Assembly: GCA_041751875.1 (NCBI GenBank)
Contig: JBGSIC010000021.1
Coordinates: 120,707 to 184,706 of the forward strand
Reading direction: 5' to 3'
Length of the DNA stretch: 64,000 nucleotides
Source of the DNA: JBGSIC01 sp041751875
GTDB lineage: Bacteria; Bdellovibrionota; FAC87; UBA2466; JACKAF01
Shown: one piece after another, positions 42,633 to 51,500 of the stretch
How the letters are laid out: each line of letters begins with the position of its first letter
How positions within the stretch are numbered: position 1 is the first letter of the stretch
The notes under the pieces: generated by a model
What the model was told of the DNA's origin: nothing
The model's input: only the letters and a program-made list of their open reading frames with translations
Database searches by the model: none
Translations under genes and position numbers: made by a program

Positions 42633-43459
42633 TCGGAATCCCATGGTTGTTTTTCGGTCTCAAGAAAGTTTTTAACTTTCGCCTTCTTTTTTAAACTGGA
42701 AAGACTGGCCGTTAACAGTTCTTTTTCTTTTTTTTGCTTTTCCTGCGAGGATAAATAGGCCAGGTAGGTGGCAGGAGCTTTCGAGAAATCCTGTCGGTCC
42801 AGAAGGGCGACGAGGTGGTAGGCGTTCTCATATTGAATGGGAATAGAGATGCCTCCCTTTTTCAGAGCAAGCCCGGCCTGGTAGAGAGGCGCAGGCAAAC
42901 GTTCTGCTCCTTTAAAATCCAAATCACCCGCGAAACGGGCGCTGCTATCTTCGGAATATTCGGTGACCAACTTTTTGAACGGGACGCCCGCTTTGAGAGC
43001 TTTTTGAATTTTCTTAAGCGTGGTCTGCGCCGCTTTCTTTTGTTTATCCGTTTTAGCAAACAGCACCAGATGACGAAGACGAATCATTGGCTGTCGTTCG
43101 TACAACACGCGAAGCTCAGCAGGCGAGGGCTCCAGCTGGCGCGCTTTTTTGCTTAGCTCTTTTTTAAGATAGGCTTGATAAAGAAGCCGGTCTAACTCTT
43201 GCTGCACTTCCGGGGTCCGATCCAGTCGCTGCCTGCGTGCCTCTCTGACTGCGAGCTGAAAGAGAATATACCGGTCAAGAGCGGCAGACCGCGTTTCCCG
43301 AGGTTTGCGAAACTCGTCGATGTCCTTCTCGTAAATCGGTTGAGAATCGATGGATCCGAGGGCGCCAGATGGGTGAGAGACCCCCCCAGCTTGAGTTTGC
43401 CCGAGCACCAACACGCCAAGGCAAATTATGGGAAAAAGCATAGAAAACATCTCTGGCAT
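42629..43459 (-). CDS. Periplasmic parvulin-type peptidyl-prolyl isomerase
   Basis: First gene of the PPIase trio. The frame opens at 43486 with TTG; the ATG at 43459 (MPEMFSML) gives a cleaner signal peptide. One parvulin domain (RLRHLVLFAKTDKQKKAAQT, YSEDSSARFAGDLDF, NAYHLVALLDRQ) follows a helical region with IYEKDIDEFRKPRETRSAALD. Its stop overlaps the next start. Confidence 0.8.
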   Translation of the reverse strand: MPEMFSMLFPIICLGVLVLGQTQAGGVSHPSGALGSIDSQPIYEKDIDEFRKPRETRSAALDRYILFQLAVREARRQRLDRTPEVQQELDRLLYQAYLKKELSKKARQLEPSPAELRVLYERQPMIRLRHLVLFAKTDKQKKAAQTTLKKIQKALKAGVPFKKLVTEYSEDSSARFAGDLDFKGAERLPAPLYQAGLALKKGGISIPIQYENAYHLVALLDRQDFSKAPATYLAYLSSQEKQKKEKELLTASLSSLKKKAKVKNFLETEKQPWDSE

Positions 43460-43579
43460 CGTAATGGAATAGAACGGTGCCTGCAAGGCACGCTCGCGGC
43501 TATCCTACCGTCTTTAAAAAACGGGCCTTCAGAGGCAGAAGGCTGTTTTTGAGGTGGGCTGTGGAGGTACAATAGGCAC

Positions 43580-45112
43580 ATGCGATTGCTTGTGACGGCA
43601 ACATTTTGGTTTTGGCTGGTTGTTCCGGGGTTAGCCTGGGCGGCTGGAGATTTTCAGCTCCTTTATATGGCAAACCGGCAGGGAGAATTGGAACCCTGCG
43701 GATGCCAAACGGGTCCTATCGGTGGTCTCGACCGGGCCCTCAACTATATAGAGGGTGTGCGTCGCAAAGAGGTCCCTCAGCTCGTGGTCGACTCCGGCGA
43801 TACGTTTTTTGCTTTTTCGGAAGGGGACGCCAGTCGCAAGGCCCAAGCAATAGCGCGCGCACGCGTCATCGCCGAGGCCTATCGCAAGATGGGAGTTCAG
43901 GCCCTACTTCCTGGAGAGCGCGATTTTGCCGAAGGCACTGCCACTTTGGAGGAGCTGAAACAGCTGGGGCAGTTCAGTTTGGTTGCGAGCAACCTCAAAG
44001 TGCCAATTAAAGAGAACTTGATAGAACCGTCCAAGATTCTCACTCTGGCGGGTCAAAAAGTCGGCATCTTGGGCGTGGTGGATCCCCCAAGTTTTGTAGG
44101 TGTGAAAGAGGTAGAGATCCGACCCGCCATTGCCTCGCTCAAGCAGGCAGTATCCGACCTGCGCAAGCAGGGAGTAAAAACCATCTTCCTTCTTTCTCAC
44201 CTGGGACTTGCGCAAGATCGAGAGGTCGCTCGACTGGGTTTGGTTGATGTCATTTTAGGGGCTCACTCAATGGATGTGGTGACTCCGTCAGAAAGAGTAG
44301 GACGGACACTCATCACGCAACCTGATATCGAAGGTAAACAGATTGGACTAGTGGAATATTCTTTCAAAGCCCCACACAAAAACTTGCACCACTTGGTCGA
44401 TCTTGGCGCCTCTTACGAAAAAGCGAACACCGTGTCGGCGTTGATGAAAAAGTACAATGAGGAGGTTCGCAACTTAGCGTTGGCTCAACCAGCCCCCCCG
44501 ACCATTGAAGCGGCGGCTAGCGCAAAAAGCACAGCAAAGCCGCCTTTTCGGGCGCACGCGTTTGAGTGCCGTTCTTGTCATCAGGCGCAGTACGATTTTT
44601 GGGCCGGAACTCACCACGCAAGCGCTTACCTGGTGTTGTATGCCAAAAACCAACATTTCGATCCCGAGTGCATTAGTTGTCATTCGTTGGGGTTTGATTC
44701 AGCCCAGGGCTTTTCAAAAATTGCTCATCCCCTACAGCTCAATCCTCCTCTACCAACGCTAAAAAAAGGGGAGGTATTTGTAGAAAATTTAATGAAAAAA
44801 GTTTTCTCCAAAGATCCAGGCTCTGGCCCGCTCGACTCGCGAGTATCACCTGATAGATACAAGGTTTTGCAGAATGCTTACCAGGCCGAGGTTCATCATC
44901 TCGAGGATAAGAAACAACTTCAAAAATTGTACATCGGGGTGCAATGCGAACATTGTCACGGCAACCGCGCGGGACACCCTGGAGGAGGTTTTAAACCTGT
45001 GGGTAAGGTACAGAGTAGTTCCTGCGTCCAATGCCACACACCGCCCAACGACACTGATTTTAACTTTGCAGCGCAGGTCGCAAAGGTGGCGTGCCCGAAA
45101 ATGCGGCCGTAA
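43580..45112 (+). CDS. Metallophosphatase-tetraheme cytochrome fusion, exported
   Basis: 510 residues. Signal peptide (ends AWAAGDF), then a 5'-nucleotidase/UshA-like domain (about 25-300: GGLDRALNYIEG, VVDSGDTFFAF, SNLKVPI, LLSHLGLAQDREV, LVDVILGAHS). In the first metal site the usual Asp-x-His is replaced by MANRQGELEPCGC, so full phosphatase activity is doubtful. The C-terminal third carries four c-type heme motifs CRSCH (about 331), CISCH (about 364), CEHCH (about 456), CVQCH (about 482), with His residues that could be axial ligands. An electron-transfer or redox-sensing role in the periplasm is inference. Divergent from the PPIase trio. Confidence 0.8.
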   Translation: MRLLVTATFWFWLVVPGLAWAAGDFQLLYMANRQGELEPCGCQTGPIGGLDRALNYIEGVRRKEVPQLVVDSGDTFFAFSEGDASRKAQAIARARVIAEAYRKMGVQALLPGERDFAEGTATLEELKQLGQFSLVASNLKVPIKENLIEPSKILTLAGQKVGILGVVDPPSFVGVKEVEIRPAIASLKQAVSDLRKQGVKTIFLLSHLGLAQDREVARLGLVDVILGAHSMDVVTPSERVGRTLITQPDIEGKQIGLVEYSFKAPHKNLHHLVDLGASYEKANTVSALMKKYNEEVRNLALAQPAPPTIEAAASAKSTAKPPFRAHAFECRSCHQAQYDFWAGTHHASAYLVLYAKNQHFDPECISCHSLGFDSAQGFSKIAHPLQLNPPLPTLKKGEVFVENLMKKVFSKDPGSGPLDSRVSPDRYKVLQNAYQAEVHHLEDKKQLQKLYIGVQCEHCHGNRAGHPGGGFKPVGKVQSSSCVQCHTPPNDTDFNFAAQVAKVACPKMRP

Positions 45113-45121
45113 GAGAAAGTC

Positions 45122-45715
45122 TTAGGACGGATTGGTGTTGCTGCTTTCCCGAATTTTTTCTAGAACCTGGTCGGCCTTCCAGTTGTTGTCTTTATATTCC
45201 GCGATGATCTCTAGTTTCGGATTGAGAAGAACGCTCTTTACGTTGTGAGAGATGAGTCCCTGAGTAGCAAATCCCACCACATTGGCTAGCTGAGAAGCAA
45301 AATCAGACAATGTTTTTTCATCGCCCGTGACCAGCGTGAAGTCCCTTGCGCTTAAGCCGTGAGTTTTGGCGTACTTTTTAAGCACCGCGGGAGAGTCATT
45401 GGCCGGATCAAGTGTGGCGAGAACGAAGTGTAGCTTGGGTTTTTTAGCGGTGCCTGACCATTTTTTGGAAAGCCGCTTGTTCAATTCCAACGTGAGGGGG
45501 CAAGCTTCCGGCAAAGGGCAATGTGTGAACATAAAGGACACCAAAACGTTCTGTCCCTCGAGCTGTTTCAACTGAAAGGGCTGACCTTCCTGGTCAATCA
45601 GATTTGCGGTCAGATACGACGGGGTAGCTGCTTCAGTTACAGCGGGTTCTTTCTTTGTGCAGGCGGACGTCAGAGAAAGGACTAAAAGGGACAAGACTAA
45701 GAAAAAGATTTTCAT
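45122..45715 (-). CDS. SCO1/SenC-like lipoprotein
   Basis: 197 residues. Lipobox LTSAC (Cys19), then a thioredoxin-fold SCO domain. The copper-site cysteines lie in THCPLPEACP (Cys66, Cys72), a form seen in some bacterial SCO proteins rather than the usual CxxxC; a candidate His is in GLISHNVK. SCO proteins deliver copper to cytochrome oxidase. It is convergent to the heme protein gene, 9 bases apart. Copper binding is plausible but not shown. Confidence 0.82.
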   Translation of the reverse strand: MKIFFLVLSLLVLSLTSACTKKEPAVTEAATPSYLTANLIDQEGQPFQLKQLEGQNVLVSFMFTHCPLPEACPLTLELNKRLSKKWSGTAKKPKLHFVLATLDPANDSPAVLKKYAKTHGLSARDFTLVTGDEKTLSDFASQLANVVGFATQGLISHNVKSVLLNPKLEIIAEYKDNNWKADQVLEKIRESSNTNPS

Positions 45716-45826
45716 ACGGAAGTTCTAGCGAAGAGAACCCCAAAAAGCCAGACCCTTATTACCGCGTGGTGTCACTCAACTTGCGGGCCCAAACGGAACG
45801 GGTCATTTTTTGGCGTCGGCCACGTG

Positions 45827-45832
45827 TATAAT
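45827..45832 (+). promoter_or_regulatory. Possible -10 element before the glycosyltransferase
   Basis: A perfect TATAAT 40 bases upstream of the start. The sequence 17 bases further up (CATTTT) is a weak -35. Confidence 0.35.
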
Positions 45833-45871
45833 CCGTATAGAACCGACTGATAGCTGAGACAGCACCCCTTT

Positions 45872-47086
45872 ATGAAAATCCTTCTTATTAATCAAGCTTT
45901 TTACCCTGATACGGTTGCCACCTCACGACACTTAACGGACATTGCCGTCTATTTGGCAGGCGAGGGTCACGAAGTTTCAGTTTATGCCTCTCAGCACAAC
46001 TACAACCAACCCGGCAGAAAGTATGCTTCGTTTGAGAACTACCGCGGGGTCCGGATTTACCGGCTGCCTGTAACAGGATTGGGAAAGCGGAACGCCTTTA
46101 CACGTGTCGTCGATGCCATTTTATTTCAGGTGGGTTTAATCGGACGGCTACTTTTTGGAGGACGCCCCGATGTGGTGGTGAGCCTGACGACTCCACCTCT
46201 TCTCGGGTTTGTTGTTTCGATCTACGGACTGCTTTTTCAAGTGCGATGTGTGCAATACGTGATGGACATGCATCCGCACACGGCCGTGGAAATGGGCTAT
46301 CTGAAACGGGGCGCTTGGTTCACGCAGTTACTTTACAAGGTTTTCTCGTTCAGTATGCGCCACAGCGAGAGAGTGATCGTGTTGGATCGTTGGATGGGCG
46401 AGCGTGTGGGGGAGGCGGGTGTAGCCAAAAATCGGATCTCGGTCGTTCCCCTGTGGCCGACCGTTAACATAAAGCAGAGCAGGGAAACCCGTCTGGAAAA
46501 CGGTTTTAGAAAAGCTCACGGTTTAGGCGATAAGTTTGTACTTCTCTATTCGGGCAATCACGGCATGGCCCATCCGTTGGATACGATTTTGGACGCGGCA
46601 GTCGAACTCAAAGACGATCCTAATTTTGTTTTTGTCTTTGTGGGCGGCGGTGAAAGGGTGCGTGATGTGAAGGAAGCCATTGAAAAGCACAAGCTGAGAA
46701 ATGTTCTACAGCTTCCTTTTCAACCCGAGGAGTTGCTGCAGCAGTCGCTTACTGCCGCCGATGTGCATTTAGTCGTTATGGGAGATCGCGTGGCCGGCCT
46801 GGTACACCCTTCCAAGATCTACGGCGTGTTAGCGGTGGGTAAACCTTACATTTTCGTTGGCCCCCAAAAGAGTCCTATTTGCGATCTGCTTTTGGAATGC
46901 GAAGGCGGTTGGCATGTTTCCCACGGCGAAGTAGGTCGCTTTATCAGCATTCTGAAGGAGGTTCGCTTGGGCTCCCTAGAGTCACTTTCGCAAATGGGCG
47001 AAAAGAATGCGGACTATGCTACCCAACATTTTTCTCCCGAACGGGTGATTCGCCTGTTCGCAGAAGCCCTCAGCCCTGTCGGCTAA
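45872..47086 (+). CDS. Family 4 glycosyltransferase (WbuB-like)
   Basis: 404 residues, GT-B fold. N-terminal LLINQAFYPDTVATSRHLTD, where a donor-acceptor groove glycine loop is expected, and a C-terminal domain with LLYSGNHGMAHPLDTIL, FVFVGGGERVRDV and PFQPEELLQQSLTAADVHLV, then the HPSKIYG and KPYIFVG part. Resembles WbuB-type transferases of O-antigen or exopolysaccharide assembly. It stands alone without a polysaccharide cluster. Confidence 0.85.
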   Translation: MKILLINQAFYPDTVATSRHLTDIAVYLAGEGHEVSVYASQHNYNQPGRKYASFENYRGVRIYRLPVTGLGKRNAFTRVVDAILFQVGLIGRLLFGGRPDVVVSLTTPPLLGFVVSIYGLLFQVRCVQYVMDMHPHTAVEMGYLKRGAWFTQLLYKVFSFSMRHSERVIVLDRWMGERVGEAGVAKNRISVVPLWPTVNIKQSRETRLENGFRKAHGLGDKFVLLYSGNHGMAHPLDTILDAAVELKDDPNFVFVFVGGGERVRDVKEAIEKHKLRNVLQLPFQPEELLQQSLTAADVHLVVMGDRVAGLVHPSKIYGVLAVGKPYIFVGPQKSPICDLLLECEGGWHVSHGEVGRFISILKEVRLGSLESLSQMGEKNADYATQHFSPERVIRLFAEALSPVG

Positions 47087-47177
47087 ATCCATTTTTACTA
47101 TGCGGTGCGCATTTCAAATTCCTTGCACTTTGTTCTTCACTGCCTAAAATCTACAGTGCAAAGTTGAGGGATACCAT

Positions 47178-48206
47178 TTGGGCAGAAAATTTTTTCGCTT
47201 CGTTCTTTTTTTGATCCTCCTTTCTTGTCAGGCGCACGCGATACCGCCCCGGCTCTCGCCCGGTCCGGCAATCATCACTCCAGTCATAGAAGAAAAAACA
47301 GAAGCTCTTTTACGTGGAGAGCCGTGGTCCGAGATATTCGGTTCGCGCGCAGCTAGTGATTTAGCGCAAGCCTTTAAAGCGCAAACTTCGGTGAAAGATC
47401 AATGGTACCGAGGTGTTTGTTCGATGTTCTCCGCGATTGCGGGGCTGGAGACCTTGATCAAGGTGCACTACCGTGAGGACTTTGATCTTTCGGAGAACTT
47501 CTTGGTTTTTAACGTGATCGATAAAATTTACAAGAAAGGTGAAGACGGATCAGATACCGATGTCGATGTACGGGCTATTCGGCGTTTCGGCATGATCGAG
47601 GAAAGCTCTTGGCCTTACGAATCTGAAGATTGGTCGTTGAAGTCGATAGACAAAGAAGAAAAAAAGAAAGCGTTCAAAGTGTGCGGGCACCTCAAAGACG
47701 ATTTTAAAAAGCAATGTCATCTTACGCATCTTCCCCCAGGAGATGATCGTTTCGATGCGGAGGCGGCAGCGTTTAAAGCGACCTATGGCTTGGGTAATCT
47801 GAGATACCGAAAGCTACGGCGACAAACGGAGATAAAAAAAGCCCTCCTCGAGGGTGACCCGGTGGTATTTGGTTTCCAGTTTTACTACGGTGCCTGGCAC
47901 CATGAAGCTGCGAAGAATCTCCAGATCGCCGATCCCGATCAGAAAAAGTGGTTGTCGGGAACAGTGGACAATCCAACTGACAAAGATGTGAAACTTTCCA
48001 AGAAAGATGATAGCGCACACTCAGTACTCGTGATCGGGTTTGATGATTCTCGCGGGCGTTACACCTTCAAAAATTCTTGGGGAACGACCGATTGGGGATC
48101 CCAGATGGAGATTGAAGGGGAGCCGGCGGCCGGTTACGGCAGCATCCCGTACGAGTACGCGCACAATCACGGCACCTTCTTTAGAATGTCCTGGAAGCAG
48201 CCCTAG
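47178..48206 (+). CDS. Papain-like (C1A) cysteine peptidase, exported
   Basis: 342 residues, TTG start, signal peptide ending AHA. Oxyanion Gln75 and catalytic Cys81 in DQWYRGVCSMFSA have the papain spacing (Gln + 6). The catalytic His lies in AHSVLVIGFDD (about 280), the Asn in FKNSWGTTDWG (about 300). There is little pro-domain (about 50 residues), so it may be made nearly active. Probable periplasmic or secreted protease. Confidence 0.88.
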   Translation: MGRKFFRFVLFLILLSCQAHAIPPRLSPGPAIITPVIEEKTEALLRGEPWSEIFGSRAASDLAQAFKAQTSVKDQWYRGVCSMFSAIAGLETLIKVHYREDFDLSENFLVFNVIDKIYKKGEDGSDTDVDVRAIRRFGMIEESSWPYESEDWSLKSIDKEEKKKAFKVCGHLKDDFKKQCHLTHLPPGDDRFDAEAAAFKATYGLGNLRYRKLRRQTEIKKALLEGDPVVFGFQFYYGAWHHEAAKNLQIADPDQKKWLSGTVDNPTDKDVKLSKKDDSAHSVLVIGFDDSRGRYTFKNSWGTTDWGSQMEIEGEPAAGYGSIPYEYAHNHGTFFRMSWKQP

Positions 48207-48291
48207 AAACGAAGCGACTAGTGCGAAGCCGATTTTGGGGCTACCATAATAAGGTCACTCCGATCCGAGATTAGAAAAACCCAGAAAAATT

Positions 48292-48807
48292 ATGACCCAC
48301 CGAGCCGCGAAGTTTGTTCTTGTTTCACTCCTTATAATAGGAGCTTTTCCAGTCATGGGAGACAGCACCCCGGAAAAGAAACCGGAGAGCGCGGTGACGC
48401 GGTTGCTTTCTTCGGAGGGTCTAGTTGAAAAGAAGACGGCTGGGGGGGCATGCGTGCTTTTTCACGTCTGGGCGACTTGGTGCTTACCCTGCTTGCAGGA
48501 GCTCCCCAAGTTGTTGCCAGTTCTGGAGCGGATTCCCAACGTTACTCCAGTGGTAATTGATATAAGTTCCACCAGCACGCAGGAAAAGTTTTCACGAAAA
48601 TGGGTAGAAACCATTTTGAAGCCCAAGTTCATCACTTTCCGAAAGCCGGAAGGGCCCCAGAAGGAGTACCGGGCGTTGATCGATGAAAAATGGGATGGCT
48701 CATTGCCCTATTCTTTGCTTCTTAAGGACGGCAAGAAACAGAAGGAATGGAGCGGCGTTCTTGACCTAAGTACATTTGAAAAAGAACTCGCTACCTTGTG
48801 CAAGTAA
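48292..48807 (+). CDS. TlpA-like thioredoxin-fold protein, exported
   Basis: 171 residues with a signal peptide (ends VMGDS) and the redox motif WCLPC (Cys64, Cys67) in HVWATWCLPCLQELPKLLP, typical of TlpA/ResA reductases used in periplasmic disulfide reduction or cytochrome c maturation. It follows the papain-like gene by 85 bases. Confidence 0.87.
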   Translation: MTHRAAKFVLVSLLIIGAFPVMGDSTPEKKPESAVTRLLSSEGLVEKKTAGGACVLFHVWATWCLPCLQELPKLLPVLERIPNVTPVVIDISSTSTQEKFSRKWVETILKPKFITFRKPEGPQKEYRALIDEKWDGSLPYSLLLKDGKKQKEWSGVLDLSTFEKELATLCK

Positions 48808-48956
48808 CCCGAAGACTTACTGCAGCATGTTATGTGTCTGTTTCTAACGCTCGCCGTCGATAAAAAAGGCCTATGAGTTTCTCAGACCCATGCCGATAAT
48901 TTGAGTGAACAGTCACCGCCCTTTGAGTGGTGATTACTTATTAGGGAGACAAACAA

Positions 48957-49790
48957 ATGAAACGTACCATCCTCGTGGTAATTTGCGCGCTTTTCGTCTT
49001 CCCTCAGTTGGTCCAAGCGAAGAGCGCGGATTCGATTAAGGGTGGATTTGGTTTTTTATATCCCGACTTCAACAACCAGACGAACGCTGGTCAATTGGCG
49101 AACAACTCGGGATCAGCTTTTGAAATTGGTTACCAGACTCAGACGGTGAGTGGTACCTCTGTTCAAGGTTTAATCCCCAGTCTTGTTTATTCGAATAAGC
49201 GAGTTGGTTTCGGCGTCTACGGGTCTCGTGTAGGCACGGGTTTCGGCTCGGATGAAAGCACGGACACGGTTGGCGGTTCCTTGGGCTTCGGTTTGGGGAA
49301 AAAGGGTAAATTTAACGTCGGCTTCAACTATGAAACATCCCTCGAAGCCACCACCACCGACAGTGGTAAGGTGATGGGAACGTTGAACATGAACCCCGGC
49401 AAGGGCAGCGGATTGGCTGTTGGATTGGGCGTGGGAACAGTTTTGGGTTCGGACACGGAGAGCGATATTACAGGTAAAGTAGCCGTGGGATACTCAGGCA
49501 AGAACCGTAACAACAATATCGAAGTAGTCTACACGCTTCCGAATGTGGATAGCATGGATGACTATACGTTGGGTGTTTACGGCAGCTTGGGCGACAAAAC
49601 CTACTACGTAGGAGCGGGATACGAAATGACCTCAGCTTCTGGTGCAGATACAAGCGACTTACTAGGACGCGTTGGCTTGGTGCTCAGCGGTGGACGCAGC
49701 ACTGGCTTCGACGTTTCGGCTACGGTGCGTTACCCCCTCGATGGTGCAGAGGAAGCCACCTTCGGTGGAACAGCGCGCATGAGCTTCTAG
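48957..49790 (+). CDS. Outer-membrane beta-barrel protein
   Basis: 277 residues. Signal peptide (LFVFPQLVQAKSA), then Gly/Asn/Ser-rich alternating strands, ending TFGGTARMSF with a C-terminal Phe, as for BAM-recognised porins. A GGGAG-type ribosome site is just upstream and a strong terminator follows, so it is probably an abundant single-gene product. Pore type unknown. Confidence 0.75.
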   Translation: MKRTILVVICALFVFPQLVQAKSADSIKGGFGFLYPDFNNQTNAGQLANNSGSAFEIGYQTQTVSGTSVQGLIPSLVYSNKRVGFGVYGSRVGTGFGSDESTDTVGGSLGFGLGKKGKFNVGFNYETSLEATTTDSGKVMGTLNMNPGKGSGLAVGLGVGTVLGSDTESDITGKVAVGYSGKNRNNNIEVVYTLPNVDSMDDYTLGVYGSLGDKTYYVGAGYEMTSASGADTSDLLGRVGLVLSGGRSTGFDVSATVRYPLDGAEEATFGGTARMSF

Positions 49791-49811
49791 TTTTTCTTGT
49801 TCAAAGCTTGG

Positions 49812-49851
49812 AAAAAGGCCCACTGTGAAAACAGTGGGCCTTTTGCTTTTT
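49812..49851 (+). terminator. Intrinsic terminator after the outer-membrane protein
   Basis: AAAAAGGCCCACTGT, loop GAAA, ACAGTGGGCC followed by TTTTGCTTTTTT; classic hairpin and T run, 22 bases after the stop. Confidence 0.92.
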
Positions 49852-49855
49852 TAGG

Positions 49856-49893
49856 GGCACCTTTAAAAGTGCACAGGCACCTTGGCGCGCCCC
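49856..49893. repeat. Copy of the AAAGGTGYCTG repeat family
   Basis: Contains GGCACCTTT and GTGCACAGGCACCTT in the same orientation, the wording shared with the copies at 12301 and 61070. It lies right after the terminator at 49851. Confidence 0.5.
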
Positions 49894-50033
49894 GCGTTAT
49901 CCCCGTACAATAGTAGATGTAGACGACTCCTCAAGCGCCTCCTTTTTCCCTCGCGACTCTCCATAAAAGCGACCTGAGCAAAGTTTCCGCGACCGGTGTG
50001 CGCTGACATTTTGTCAAATCCCTCAAAGTCATC

Positions 50034-51488
50034 ATGAGCATCCGATCAAAAGTCTTCGCCAGTTTCATGTTTGTCGTGATTCTTTTCGGCGGGGTTTCCA
50101 TTAACAACTACTACCGACTGGCCGATTCTCATCGGCACTTGGTATTGATCAACGAAATCTTCATTCCGCTTTCTCGCGAGGTCGCGCAACTTCAGGAAAA
50201 ACTGGCTTCCCTTTCTGAGGATATGCACCGTTTTTACTTTTACGAGGGGCGCACTTCAGAGCAGAGCACCTTTTCGCGAGTGGTCAGAGATCTTTATCCC
50301 TACGTGATTAACAAGAAGTTTGACGCCGCAGAGAATCTTTTGGACAGACCGGCACGGGGACGTGTCGTGGAAATGACAGGACAACTTCGCGATCGTCTTA
50401 AGCGCTCCCGACAGAGTTTTGATCAGCTTATCGCGGTAAACGACTCTTCGGAGTTTCGAAAACGGTACACCGAACTCAAGCTTGAGCTTCGCGGCTTCTC
50501 ACGCTTGTTGGATGAAGAAGCGCAGAAGATTACCGTGTCCGCGCAAAACAAAGGGAGAAACCATCTCATCGTTAGCTTAGGCTTATCCGCTGTGGTTTTG
50601 TTGTTCGGTGTTTTTGTCTTGTTTTTCTCTCTGCGAACCCTAGAGCCATTGCCGCAACTCATTGAAAGTTTGCGCAAGATAGGCGATGGCGATTTTCTGA
50701 AAAGCCTTAAAATTAAAACTTCCGCGAAGGATGAGGTTTCGCTACTTGCTCGTGAGTACAACCGCATGCTGGAAGCTTTATGCCAGCGCGATAAAAAAAT
50801 TGAGTCCCAGCAGAAAGAATTGGTTCGGGCGGAAAGATTGGCAGCAGTAGGGCAGCTTTCTGCCGAGGTCGTACACGAGATTCGTAATCCGCTAAATTCC
50901 ATCAATCTCAACATTGATTGGTTGCAAATGTCCTTGAAAGACGCGGAAGAGGAAACTTCAAAGACTTTAGTCAGCATTGCCAAGGAAATACAGCGTTTGA
51001 ATCAAATTACGGAAAGCTATCTGGTGCGGGCCCGTTTACCTGTGGCAAACAGCGAACGCGCGAACGTGCACGATGTATTGGCCGAAGTAGTGGAATTTTC
51101 CCGCGAAGAAGATCGCTCGAGAAACATTTCGGTAAGCACGGAATTTACAGACGCTGCTATTTTTGTGAAAACCAGCCACTCTCGTCTCAAACAGGTCTTT
51201 CTCAACCTCCTAAAGAATGCCAAAGAAGCCATGCCTCAGGGAGGAAAAATCCATGTCCGAACCGCACAGAGCGAGAATATCTCCACCATTCACATTAGCG
51301 ACAATGGTTCGGGGATGAATGACGCCATCCGAAGAAAAACGTTTACCCCCTTTTACACAACCAAAGAAAACGGAACGGGCCTAGGCCTTGTGTTGACCAA
51401 GAACATCGTGGACGAGGCGGAAGGCAGCATCCAGTGCCAGAGCGAGTTAGGGCAAGGCACGACGTTCACATTGCAGTTTCCCGCGTGA
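50034..51488 (+). CDS. NtrB-like membrane sensor histidine kinase
   Basis: 484 residues. TM1 (8-24), a 150-residue helical periplasmic sensor region, TM2 (180-200), a HAMP-like linker (about 201-255), then HisKA with His281 in AEVVHEIRNPLNS and the HATPase_c part (NLLKNAKEAMPQGG, DNGSGM, TKENGTGLGL). Membrane-bound kinase of the NtrB/AtoS type paired with the sigma54 activator just downstream. Signal unknown. A TGACATTTTGTCA palindrome lies at 50005-50017 upstream. Confidence 0.92.
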   Translation: MSIRSKVFASFMFVVILFGGVSINNYYRLADSHRHLVLINEIFIPLSREVAQLQEKLASLSEDMHRFYFYEGRTSEQSTFSRVVRDLYPYVINKKFDAAENLLDRPARGRVVEMTGQLRDRLKRSRQSFDQLIAVNDSSEFRKRYTELKLELRGFSRLLDEEAQKITVSAQNKGRNHLIVSLGLSAVVLLFGVFVLFFSLRTLEPLPQLIESLRKIGDGDFLKSLKIKTSAKDEVSLLAREYNRMLEALCQRDKKIESQQKELVRAERLAAVGQLSAEVVHEIRNPLNSINLNIDWLQMSLKDAEEETSKTLVSIAKEIQRLNQITESYLVRARLPVANSERANVHDVLAEVVEFSREEDRSRNISVSTEFTDAAIFVKTSHSRLKQVFLNLLKNAKEAMPQGGKIHVRTAQSENISTIHISDNGSGMNDAIRRKTFTPFYTTKENGTGLGLVLTKNIVDEAEGSIQCQSELGQGTTFTLQFPA

Positions 51489-51500
51489 GGAAGAAAGTTT

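Noticed and set aside
47889..47901. GGTGCCTGGCACC inside the papain-like peptidase gene
   Set aside because: It matches the palindrome core but lies in coding DNA (Gly-Ala-Trp-His) without outer arms; a chance match is likely.
49993..50033. A sigma54 promoter before the NtrB-like gene
   Set aside because: No TGGCAC-N5-TTGCA pattern with proper spacing was found close to the start.
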